Of a stretch of 64,000 nucleotides of DNA, positions 8,495 to 16,604 are shown piece by piece; the first letter of the stretch is position 1; the number at the start of each line of letters is the position of its first letter. The stretch is taken from NCBI RefSeq assembly GCF_900107845.1, contig NZ_FNRM01000003.1, forward strand, positions 410,905-474,904, given 5' to 3'. The position numbers and the translations under genes are program-made. The stretch comes from Alkalimonas amylolytica (lineage in GTDB: Bacteria > Pseudomonadota > Gammaproteobacteria > Enterobacterales > Alteromonadaceae). The notes under the pieces were generated by a model that was given only the letters and a program-made list of their open reading frames with translations, searched no databases and was not told the origin of the DNA.

Positions 8495-9298
8495 TTAACG
8501 GGCGTTGGTGCTCTCAAAGATTTTATCGGCAGAAGCCGCAACAAAGCCGGTGTACAGCATGCCTGGCGCCACTTCGTAACGGCGGGCAAATTCGTAGAAA
8601 CAGCTTGGAATGGTGGCCGGGCCATCGCTAAACTGCAGAGTAATTAAGTCGGCCAGCGTCGAGGATTGCTCCAATAAGACCTCTTTGCTGCCTTTGATCT
8701 CTCCGCCTGAGGTATTGAGCAGGAAGCCGCCGTCTTTCAGTGCCTGATTGACCTGCTCCAGCGTTTCAAAATTTTCCAGCGCATTGACACTGACGGTAAA
8801 GTGGTTGGCGCGGAAGCCCCAGGCTGCCATCCAGGCCGCGTACTCGCTTTCTGCCAGCAGCGCTTCATAGGTCGCATGATCCATCGACCAATGGGTACCG
8901 GAATAAAGGAAGTTATCAGCAGTGACGGCCTCTTCCGGGATCTGGGCAACCAGCTCAGTCACAATACGCTGCAGCTGCTCTGAACACTGATCCAGCAACA
9001 ACTCCGAGATAAAGACCTTCGGCTGATTGCGATCCGGATGCTCAAAATGCTTGGCATAGAGCTTTTTCGCTGCAAAATGGTACTCACCACACTCTTCGTA
9101 GCCAACCGCTTTGAAATGCGCGGCCAGCTTTTCCAACCCGATTTTATCCAGGTTGAAGGTACGTAAGGCGATGTGGTCATTGATGATGTCCGCTTGCTGA
9201 GAGCTTCCCAGCAACTGATGGACACGCTTGGCAGAAGGCGTTACTTCCAGGTAGTTCTGCCACAGATTCTCAAACAGTTCATTGACGTTGCTATGCAT
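8495..9298 (-). CDS. DUF1338 protein, short HglS-like (2-oxoadipate dioxygenase/decarboxylase family)
   Basis: A 267-residue DUF1338 protein. The family includes HglS, the Fe(II) enzyme that turns 2-oxoadipate into D-2-hydroxyglutarate in lysine breakdown; this copy is shorter than the ~460-residue HglS. Candidate metal ligands are visible: His42 in DHIALRTF (with substrate-type Arg46), the His of FRANHFTVSVN (~165) and the Glu of FYEFARR (~235). The ATG at 9298 has AAGG eight bases upstream; a GTG three codons earlier is possible. It follows astC and astA by 80 bases, so a link to amino acid breakdown is likely, but the substrate is unproven. Confidence 0.82.
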   Translation of the reverse strand: MHSNVNELFENLWQNYLEVTPSAKRVHQLLGSSQQADIINDHIALRTFNLDKIGLEKLAAHFKAVGYEECGEYHFAAKKLYAKHFEHPDRNQPKVFISELLLDQCSEQLQRIVTELVAQIPEEAVTADNFLYSGTHWSMDHATYEALLAESEYAAWMAAWGFRANHFTVSVNALENFETLEQVNQALKDGGFLLNTSGGEIKGSKEVLLEQSSTLADLITLQFSDGPATIPSCFYEFARRYEVAPGMLYTGFVAASADKIFESTNAR

Positions 9299-9378
9299 GA
9301 CGCTCACCTTACTTCTTAACTTCCAGGATGCCCCAGGGGGCAGGTATTATAACAAATTTGGTTTCAATCCATACCGGC

Positions 9379-10416
9379 TCAACGACGGCCTTTTTCCAGC
9401 ACAATAAAGCGCGCCAGCCCGCCTTCGCTAAGTTGCAGCGCATCAGCCAGTTCCGGTTGGATCAACAACACGCCCTGATGCTCATCAAAGCGGGCCTGCT
9501 CACTGAAACTGGCACGAAAGCCCTGGGTTTCGGTGTTGCTGACTGCCAGCATCTGGCCAGGTTCAACTTTGGGTACCACCCGTACCGGCACTTTCAGGCT
9601 GCTGGCCACGGAGTGGATCTGACCAAGACGGGCTTCGATGGTTGGGCCGGCATCGAATAAATCGACATAGCCACGATGGACAAAGCCTTCTTGCTGCAAC
9701 ATTTTTAGTGCCGGCTTGGTGTGCTCATGCACCTGGCCTATCACTTGCTGGGCTTCTTCCGGTAGCAAGCCCACATAAATGGGATGACGCGGCATCAGCT
9801 CGGCAATAAACGCTTTTTTCCCTACGCCAATCAGATGATCAGCAGTTGGGAAATCAATGGTCAAAAAGAGTTTTTGCAACCAGCCCCAAAATGGCGGCTG
9901 ACCATTGCCATCCGAAGCGCCTCGCATTTCGGCAATCACCGTCTCGGCAAAACGCTGCGGATGCTCGGCCATAAACAAAAAGCGCACCTTGGATAAAAAT
10001 CGCCCGGTGTAGCCTTTGCGGTAGCTCTGGCGTAAAAACAGCGTGCATATTTCCGAAGCACCGGTGTAATCGTTGCAAAGCGTCAGCGTTTTCAGCTGAT
10101 TTAACACATTCAGCTCAGCCGAGTGGTGCATTACCCTATTCTGCTGAAAGTGATACAGCGGAGTCTCAAGACCTACCGCCGCTTCAATACCGGTGGTGCC
10201 GACAATGTCGCCGGTTGCAGTATCTTCCAGCACAAACAGATAACCCTGCTGCCCCGGCTGCTCGACACACTGCGCAAAACTGCTCTCAGAGTGGGCAATT
10301 TTTTGCTGCAACCGACCATCGTTGACCGGCAGGGAAGTAAAACCTGGGCCGGACTCTTCAGCAATGTAGCGCAACGCAGCAAAGTCACTGCTTTGAATAG
10401 GGCGAATAACCAGCAT
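9379..10416 (-). CDS. astA: Arginine N-succinyltransferase
   Basis: A 345-residue AstA, first enzyme of the arginine succinyltransferase pathway (arginine plus succinyl-CoA to N2-succinylarginine). It starts MLVIRPIQSSDFAALRYIAEESGPGFTSLP and has the family segments CTLFLRQSYRKGYTGRFLSK and FFLYADRASFAE-like RFLFMAEHPQRFAETVIAEM. The fold is GNAT-like. It starts 6 bases after the astC stop, so the two are co-transcribed. astB, astD and astE are not next to it. Confidence 0.95.
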   Translation of the reverse strand: MLVIRPIQSSDFAALRYIAEESGPGFTSLPVNDGRLQQKIAHSESSFAQCVEQPGQQGYLFVLEDTATGDIVGTTGIEAAVGLETPLYHFQQNRVMHHSAELNVLNQLKTLTLCNDYTGASEICTLFLRQSYRKGYTGRFLSKVRFLFMAEHPQRFAETVIAEMRGASDGNGQPPFWGWLQKLFLTIDFPTADHLIGVGKKAFIAELMPRHPIYVGLLPEEAQQVIGQVHEHTKPALKMLQQEGFVHRGYVDLFDAGPTIEARLGQIHSVASSLKVPVRVVPKVEPGQMLAVSNTETQGFRASFSEQARFDEHQGVLLIQPELADALQLSEGGLARFIVLEKGRR

Positions 10417-10422
10417 CCGTCG

Positions 10423-11658
<1,236 letters not shown>

Positions 11659-11786
11659 TCAAGAACCGGATTGGCAGAGAGCCGGAAAATGTAGTCACAG
11701 TTTAATCGCCATAGCTGCCATTTTGCAGTATCATTCTGTACAAAATCACCGATTAAAAAGACAATTTGACTTAAGAGGTTGTCAAT

Positions 11787-12215
11787 ATGATAAATTCAGA
11801 GGACGAGCAGCTGCTGGCAATTCTGCGCACCAATGGCCGTGCCAGTGTGTCGGATCTGGCACGGGCACTGAATGTTTCGCGCACTACCATCCAGAACCGG
11901 CTGCAGCGTTTAGAACAGCAAGGCGTGATCCAGGGGTATACGGTAGAGCTGGGCAGTCGCTTTCTCAGCGAACAGGTATCGGCCCATGTGTCGATCAAGG
12001 TGCGGCAAAAACTCACTGCTCGCACCAATCTGGAGCTCAAGCATATGCCGCAGGTATCGGCACTGTATGCCATCAGTGGTGAGTACGATTTGATTGCCAT
12101 CGTGCAGGCCCAAAATACCGAGCAGCTCAGCCATATTCTGGATGATATCGGCAATCTGGAAGGGGTGGAAAGGACCAACTCGTCGGTGATCCTTGAAACC
12201 AAGTTTAAGCGCTAA
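11787..12215 (+). CDS. Lrp/AsnC family transcriptional regulator
   Basis: A 142-residue regulator. An N-terminal winged helix-turn-helix spans about residues 3-60 (LAILRTNGRASVSDLARALN then VSRTTIQNRLQRLEQQGVI), and a C-terminal RAM/ligand-binding domain contains ALYAISGEYDLIAIVQA. It is transcribed divergently from astCA with a 155-base shared promoter region, which suggests control of arginine breakdown by an amino acid ligand; this is inferred from position. AGAGG precedes the start. Its stop overlaps the convergent GNAT gene stop by 4 bases. Confidence 0.92.
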   Translation: MINSEDEQLLAILRTNGRASVSDLARALNVSRTTIQNRLQRLEQQGVIQGYTVELGSRFLSEQVSAHVSIKVRQKLTARTNLELKHMPQVSALYAISGEYDLIAIVQAQNTEQLSHILDDIGNLEGVERTNSSVILETKFKR

Positions 12216-12691
12216 AGTTTTTTCTGCCAGAACACGGCTTGCCCCATGGCAGGATCGAGCTCATAGCCGGCAAAGCCAAATTTCTGGTAGCTGGCTTTGG
12301 CCACGGTATTGCCTTCCAGCACCTCCAGCGTTAGTTTGCAGCAATTGCGCGCTTGTGCTAACTGTTCAGCGGCCTTGAGCAATAAGGTGCTGATGCCCTT
12401 GCCCCGGCTGGCCGCTACCACCGCAATATCGTGAATATTCAGCAGAGGCCGGGCGGCAAAGGTGGAAAAACCTTCCACACAATTGATTAAACCAACCGGT
12501 TCGCCATCTTCATAAGCAATAAAGCTAAAGGTATCGCTACGCTCCGCCAGTTTGCTAACCAGCTCCGCCTGAACCTGCTCAGCCAATGGCTCGGCCCCAC
12601 CCATCGGGTCCAACGCATATTGATTCAGTAAATACACCAGTTGACTGGCTTGCTGTGGATCGCGGTAGTTTACAGGTCGCACATCGATCAT
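12212..12691 (-). CDS. GNAT family N-acetyltransferase
   Basis: A 159-residue GNAT protein, starting MIDVRPVNYRDPQQ. The acetyl-CoA pocket appears as AASRGKGISTLLLKAAEQLA (motif A, R/Q-x-x-G-x-G/A variant), and motif B as LEVLEGNTVAKASYQKFGF. I chose the ATG at 12691, which has AGGATGACT just upstream and lies after the stop of the preceding gene; earlier in-frame starts overlap that gene. The acceptor substrate cannot be predicted. It follows the manganese-exporter-type gene by a few bases and probably shares its transcript, so it may also be under the riboswitch. Confidence 0.85.
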   Translation of the reverse strand: MIDVRPVNYRDPQQASQLVYLLNQYALDPMGGAEPLAEQVQAELVSKLAERSDTFSFIAYEDGEPVGLINCVEGFSTFAARPLLNIHDIAVVAASRGKGISTLLLKAAEQLAQARNCCKLTLEVLEGNTVAKASYQKFGFAGYELDPAMGQAVFWQKKL

Positions 12692-12698
12692 AGTCATC

Positions 12699-13259
12699 CT
12701 AATAATTGATAATGGTGAGAACACCCAGCAGCAGAAAAATACCGCAGGCGGCGCGACGGGCCCAATCCAGGGAGATTTTATCCATCAGCCAGCTGCCGGC
12801 ATACACCACAGGTACATTGGCGGCCAGCATACCAAAGGTGGTGCCCCAAATCACCCACCAGATGGCCTCATCAAAGGTCGCCGCCAGGATCACGGTAGCG
12901 ATTTGGGTTTTATCACCAATTTCGGCCAGGAAAAATAAGATGCAACTGGCCATAAAGGCACCAAACTTCAGCACGCCGGTATCCTCGCTGTCGTCTTTAT
13001 CCGGGATCAGCAGCCAGAGTGCGACCAGGATAAAGGAGCCCCCAAGCAACCAGCCCTGCCAGCCAGCCGGTATAAACTGTGCCACCCAGACTCCCAGCCA
13101 GGCAGAAGCAGCATGATTGAGTAAAGTTGCCACCAGAATACCGGCAATGATGGCCAGTTTTGAACGAAAACGAGCTGCAAGGAATAATGACAGAAGCTGG
13201 GTTTTATCACCAATTTCGGCAATAGCCACCGCAGTGAACGAAGCAAGAAAAGCATCCAT
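12699..13259 (-). CDS. mneA: TMEM165/GDT1 (UPF0016) family Mn2+ exporter, MneA-like
   Basis: A 186-residue integral membrane protein with about six membrane segments arranged as two repeats. Each repeat carries the family cation motif E-x-G-D-K-T: AEIGDKTQLLSLFLAARF (~residues 14-31) and LAEIGDKTQIATVILAATF (~112-130). Bacterial members such as Vibrio MneA export Mn2+. The gene lies directly behind a yybP-ykoY manganese riboswitch and its promoter (13271-13470), which strongly supports manganese as the substrate here. No strong Shine-Dalgarno sequence is visible before the ATG, fitting control at translation by the leader. Confidence 0.93.
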   Translation of the reverse strand: MDAFLASFTAVAIAEIGDKTQLLSLFLAARFRSKLAIIAGILVATLLNHAASAWLGVWVAQFIPAGWQGWLLGGSFILVALWLLIPDKDDSEDTGVLKFGAFMASCILFFLAEIGDKTQIATVILAATFDEAIWWVIWGTTFGMLAANVPVVYAGSWLMDKISLDWARRAACGIFLLLGVLTIINY

Positions 13260-13270
13260 GGAAACGACTC

Positions 13271-13329
13271 AGCGGGAACATCTACCAAAGACATGCCCCA
13301 GGCTCCCGCTTTGGGCCCAGTGCATGTCT
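13271..13329 (-). promoter_or_regulatory. Expression platform of the Mn riboswitch: two interleaved, mutually exclusive hairpins
   Basis: Arm A1 (13322-13329) pairs perfectly over 8 bp with A2 (13289-13296), and arm B1 (13304-13310) over 7 bp with B2 (13271-13277). In transcript order the arms run A1-B1-A2-B2, so the two helices compete. No U-tract follows either one. The B hairpin ends 11 bases before the start codon, suggesting control of ribosome access. Confidence 0.6.
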
Positions 13330-13434
13330 CAGGTCTCATCAGTCTGAAGCAAAGCTGCAGATGTTGTTGCCATGTGCAATGAGGCACAAGGATGTTGACA
13401 ACAACGCCAGTCTGGCCGATTACTCCCCCAAGCG
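13325..13434 (-). promoter_or_regulatory. yybP-ykoY manganese riboswitch aptamer
   Basis: On the minus strand the leader holds the two most conserved elements of this riboswitch class: CTTGGGGGAGTA (13421-13432) and TGATGAGACCTGAG, whose GAGACC is at 13332-13337. GTCAACAT (13392-13399), also found in the E. coli mntP leader, lies between them. It sits just downstream of a sigma-70 promoter and upstream of the TMEM165/GDT1-family gene. Binding of Mn2+ is known for the class. The assignment is by motif and context, not by a covariance search. Confidence 0.88.
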
Positions 13435-13441
13435 CGGCGGC

Positions 13442-13470
13442 ATTTTAGCCCGTAGAAAAGACAGATGCAA
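13442..13470 (-). promoter_or_regulatory. Sigma-70 promoter of the riboswitch transcript
   Basis: The -35 is TTGCAT (13465-13470) and the -10 is TAAAAT (13442-13447), separated by exactly 17 bases on the minus strand. The predicted start near 13435 falls right at the 5' edge of the riboswitch aptamer. Confidence 0.75.
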
Positions 13471-13597
13471 GTTAGGCTTTTACTGGATTAAGCACAGGTT
13501 CAGTTGTAGTCTGTTAGAGTTTATTGAACGCAAGAACTAAACCATTCTTGCTTTTGTCTCATAAAGTAAGATGTTGAATGCGTTGCAGGAGTTGATT

Positions 13598-14218
13598 ATG
13601 TCCAATTTTGTAAAAGCTACTCAGGCAGTCACTGAGCAAAAATCACAGCTTCGCCTGGTTGTTTCAACCTTTTGTTTATTACTGGCCCTGCTGGTACTGG
13701 CAGGCTGTGCCAGCAAACCTGAACCGCGTATTGATTATGCGCGGGATGTCAACTTTGCCCACTATCAGACGTTTGGTTTTTTTAGCAACCCGGAGACCAA
13801 TACCGAAGAATACCAGAGCCTGCTGACCGATCACTTTAAATCGGCACTGCGTCGTGAGATGGAAGCTCTGGGTTACCGGTATCAGGCTGAAGGTGCCCAG
13901 TTACTGCTGAACTTTGCGTCCATCACCGAAGATAAAACCGATATCCGCACCAGTCCGTTCCGCGCCAACGTGGGCTTTGGTCGCTTTGGTCACCGCTCTG
14001 CCTGGCATCTGGGTTTCCCAATTTATCAATCGGATATTGAAACCGTGCACTACAAGCAAGGCACGGTACGGGTCGATTTAGTCGATGCAACGCAAAACCG
14101 TTTAATTTGGCAAGGTGTGCAGGAAGGCCGCCTCACCCGCGAAGCACTGAGAAATCCAAAGCAAGCCGTGGATGAGACGGTAGCGCTGATTTTCCAGCGC
14201 TTCCCTACCCGGCAATAA
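13598..14218 (+). CDS. DUF4136 domain lipoprotein
   Basis: A 206-residue protein whose N-terminal hydrophobic stretch ends in the lipobox LVLAGC (cysteine near residue 38), so it is likely lipid-anchored and, with SKP following the cysteine, sorted to the outer membrane. The remainder fits DUF4136: YQTFGFF after the signal and a C-terminal GTVRVDLVDATQNRLIWQG. I chose the ATG at 13598 for its AGGAG seven bases upstream; an ATG nine codons earlier has no such site. Function unknown. It stands alone with its own terminator. Confidence 0.85.
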   Translation: MSNFVKATQAVTEQKSQLRLVVSTFCLLLALLVLAGCASKPEPRIDYARDVNFAHYQTFGFFSNPETNTEEYQSLLTDHFKSALRREMEALGYRYQAEGAQLLLNFASITEDKTDIRTSPFRANVGFGRFGHRSAWHLGFPIYQSDIETVHYKQGTVRVDLVDATQNRLIWQGVQEGRLTREALRNPKQAVDETVALIFQRFPTRQ

Positions 14219-14236
14219 TCGCATTGCCCCATGCAT

Positions 14237-14260
14237 AAGCAGCCTGCGGGCTGCTTTTTT
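14237..14260 (+). terminator. Rho-independent terminator of the DUF4136 gene
   Basis: An 8-bp stem AAGCAGCC/GGCTGCTT (14237-14244 with 14249-14256), a four-base loop, and a run of six T. Confidence 0.9.
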
Positions 14261-14267
14261 GTGGCAT

Positions 14268-14344
14268 AAAAAAACCGGCCCAAGGGGGCCGGAAAAGTTA
14301 GCACTAGGAGGAACAAACACCCCTCTTTCGACAGGCTGTGCTAG
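14268..14344 (-). ncRNA. Candidate small RNA with its own terminator
   Basis: On the minus strand a GC-rich hairpin (14275-14280 with 14287-14292) is followed by seven T (14268-14274), a textbook terminator, yet no minus-strand gene ends here. Upstream, TAGCAC (14338-14343) can pair with GTGCTA (14299-14304), enclosing a loop with TTCCTCC (14307-14313), complementary to a Shine-Dalgarno sequence. A CATACT -10-like hexamer lies near 14343-14348. This is the build of an Hfq-type small RNA of about 75 nt. It could instead be structure in the leader of the plus-strand MATE gene. Expression is unproven. Confidence 0.4.
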
Positions 14345-14386
14345 TATGCCTGGCCTAAATGACAGCTTAATGACGTTAATGCCTCT

Positions 14387-15712
14387 GTGCTGAACTTTAA
14401 TCATCCCAAACAAAAGCAGGTGTTGCTGATCGCTTTGCCGATGATCGCTTCCAACCTGACCATTCCCTTGCTCTCTTTGGTAGATACCGCTGTGGTCGGC
14501 CATCTGGAACATGCCTGGTACTTAGGCGGCGTGGCCCTTGGCAGCAGCTTGATCAGTCTGTTGTTTTTACTGTTAGGCTTTTTGCGCATGAGCACAACAG
14601 GCCTGACGGCGCAGGCCTTTGGTGCCGGGGATAAAAGCGCACAGCGCGATGCCTTGCTGCAAGCAGCTCTGGTTGCCATAGGGCTGGCTCTGCTGCTGTT
14701 GCTGCTGCACCCATTGGTGATGCCTTTGGTACAGCTGATAAGCCAGGCCAGCAACGAAGTGCTGCAGCAAGCCGGTATTTATTTTCAGATCCGCGTTTGG
14801 AGCGCCCCGGCGGCACTGCTCAACATGGTGCTGCTTGGCTGGTTTCTTGGCCTGCACAATGCCCGCTACCCAATGTGGTTATTGCTGATCAATCAAAGCC
14901 TGAATATTGTACTGGATTTACTCTTTGTGCTGGGCTTTGGCTGGAAAGTCGCAGGGGTTGCCGCCGCCTCAGTGATTGCTGATTACACTACCTTGTTGGT
15001 GGGCTTACTGCTGGTACGGCGGCTGTGGCAACAACACCAACTAGCGCCCTTAGTGTTTGAACGACTTAGTCGGCTGGTTGGTTATGGCCGCTTATTTGCG
15101 CTTAATCGCGATATCTTTATTCGCAGCCTTTGCCTGCAAGGGGTGTTTGTTTTTATCGCTTTTCGTGGTGCCAGCTATGGTGATGCAATTGTGGCTGCCA
15201 ATGCTGTCCTCATTACTTTTCTGATGCTGGTCTCCTATGCGCTGGATGGTTTTGCTTACGCCGCTGAGGCTTGTACCGGCAAAGCCGTGGGCGCCAAAGA
15301 CAGCAGCGAATTGCAGCAGCTGTTTGCCATTCTGGCTGGTTGGGGCCTGGTGCTCGGCATAATTTTCAGCCTGCTGTTCTGGTTAGGCGGTACAGCCTTG
15401 ATTGGTTTGCTAACCTCCATTGTTGCAGTACAACAAAACGCGGCTCACTTTCTGCCCTGGTTAATCGCCCTGCCCCTGATTGCGGTCTGGAGCTATTTAC
15501 TGGATGGTATCTACATCGGCGCCACCAAAGCCAGAGCCATGCGCAACAGCATGCTGCTGTCCTTCGCTGGTTTTGGTCTGTGCTACCTTCTGCTGCAAGG
15601 CATGGACAACCATGCTCTTTGGCTGGCATTGTCGGTTTTTATGCTGCTGCGCGGCCTGACTCTGGGTTGGCCTTTATACCGCTTCGGTAGCGATTATTTG
15701 CTGAAAAACTAA
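14387..15712 (+). CDS. MATE family efflux transporter, DinF-like
   Basis: A 441-residue membrane protein with about twelve hydrophobic segments. The opening (QVLLIALPMIASNLTIPLLS then LVDTAVVGHL and TTGLTAQAFGAGD) is typical of the DinF branch of the MATE superfamily, whose members export organic cations or drugs using a Na+ or H+ gradient. The start is a GTG without a clear ribosome site; no upstream in-frame ATG exists before the stop. It is preceded by the putative small-RNA region. Substrate unknown. Confidence 0.88.
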   Translation: MLNFNHPKQKQVLLIALPMIASNLTIPLLSLVDTAVVGHLEHAWYLGGVALGSSLISLLFLLLGFLRMSTTGLTAQAFGAGDKSAQRDALLQAALVAIGLALLLLLLHPLVMPLVQLISQASNEVLQQAGIYFQIRVWSAPAALLNMVLLGWFLGLHNARYPMWLLLINQSLNIVLDLLFVLGFGWKVAGVAAASVIADYTTLLVGLLLVRRLWQQHQLAPLVFERLSRLVGYGRLFALNRDIFIRSLCLQGVFVFIAFRGASYGDAIVAANAVLITFLMLVSYALDGFAYAAEACTGKAVGAKDSSELQQLFAILAGWGLVLGIIFSLLFWLGGTALIGLLTSIVAVQQNAAHFLPWLIALPLIAVWSYLLDGIYIGATKARAMRNSMLLSFAGFGLCYLLLQGMDNHALWLALSVFMLLRGLTLGWPLYRFGSDYLLKN

Positions 15713-15792
15713 AAAACACTCAAGCTGCACAATTTTCAGCCGATACAATGGATAGGCTATACTTCGTCCAGAACCAACTGAGGTACTTACTT

Positions 15793-16377
15793 ATGGCGAT
15801 TGCACCTATTCCTCCAAAAGCTGCCGAGGCAAGCAGCAAGCAAGAGTCTGCTCCCAAATCCGAGCTGGATAAAGCCGTTGCAGATCGCGCCGCAAAAGAA
15901 ACCGCAAAAAATGCCCAGAATGCGGCCATTTTGGCAGCCAATGAGCAGGTGAGTTTAAAATCCAACAGCGAAAGCCTGCGCTTGCTGTACAAAACTGCGC
16001 TGGAGGCCATCAACAAAGAGCTGGAACCTGTGCTGGGTGAAAACGCAGCGCAAAAAACCTACGACTCCGGCATTGATGTCTCTCCTGAAGCAACCGCCGA
16101 ACGCATTGTCAGCTTTGCCACCAAATTCTATGGCCGCTACGAAAAAATGACACCGGATATGGATGAACAGGAACGGCTCGACAGCTTCCTCAACATCATA
16201 GGTGGTGCCATCGATCAGGGTTTTACCGAAGCCAAAGATATTTTAAAAGGCCTGAATGTGTATGAAGGTGAGATTGAACGCAACGTCGATGCCACCTACG
16301 ATTATGTGCTGAAAGGCCTGGCCCAGTTCCGTGAGCGCATGGAAGAGATGATGCAGAAAAAACCAGACGAAAAATAA
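15793..16377 (+). CDS. DUF5610-like protein, alpha-helical
   Basis: A 194-residue soluble protein starting MAIAPIPPKAAEASSKQE. The first 60 residues are low-complexity and lysine/alanine-rich. The rest is helical and resembles DUF5610, with ERIVSFATKFYGRYEKM (~residues 98-114), LNIIGGAIDQGFTEAKDIL and a charged C terminus. No signal peptide, membrane segment or catalytic motif is visible, and no function is known to me. I prefer the ATG at 15793 over one 15 codons earlier because the extra residues look like non-coding translation. It has its own terminator. Confidence 0.72.
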   Translation: MAIAPIPPKAAEASSKQESAPKSELDKAVADRAAKETAKNAQNAAILAANEQVSLKSNSESLRLLYKTALEAINKELEPVLGENAAQKTYDSGIDVSPEATAERIVSFATKFYGRYEKMTPDMDEQERLDSFLNIIGGAIDQGFTEAKDILKGLNVYEGEIERNVDATYDYVLKGLAQFRERMEEMMQKKPDEK

Positions 16378-16390
16378 CCCGGCTCCCAGC

Positions 16391-16429
16391 AACAAAAAAC
16401 CGGGCATGTGATAGGCCCGGTTTTTTGTT
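16391..16429. terminator. Strong bidirectional terminator
   Basis: A perfect 15-bp inverted repeat (16391-16405 with 16415-16429) consists of AACAAAAAACCGGGC and its complement around a 9-base loop. Either strand reads a GC stem followed by six T. Confidence 0.9.
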
Positions 16430-16442
16430 GGCTAAAGATGAC

Positions 16443-16604
16443 TAATTAGTTTCCATCCTGAAACGGCATCCCTGCCGTTTCGCGGAGTCGCCAGGAAAAA
16501 ACGCGGTTTTTCCTGGCTCGCAAAATCAATGGCTTATGCCAATGATTTTGGCCGCGCATCCTTGCGCTGCGTTAGTACCCGCCTTTCAGGACAGGCACTA
16601 ATTA
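16443..16604. repeat. MITE-like structured intergenic element with terminal inverted repeats
   Basis: A 162-bp unit is bounded by 21-base imperfect inverted repeats: TAATTAGT-N5-TCCTGAAA at 16443-16463 and its complement at 16584-16604, 17 of 21 positions matching. Three further hairpins fill the inside: 16460-16481 (8-bp stem), 16491-16516 and 16522-16549. It carries no coding frame. The right end coincides with the stop codon of the S9 peptidase gene. No second copy is visible in this window, so repetitiveness genome-wide is inferred from structure only. Confidence 0.55.
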
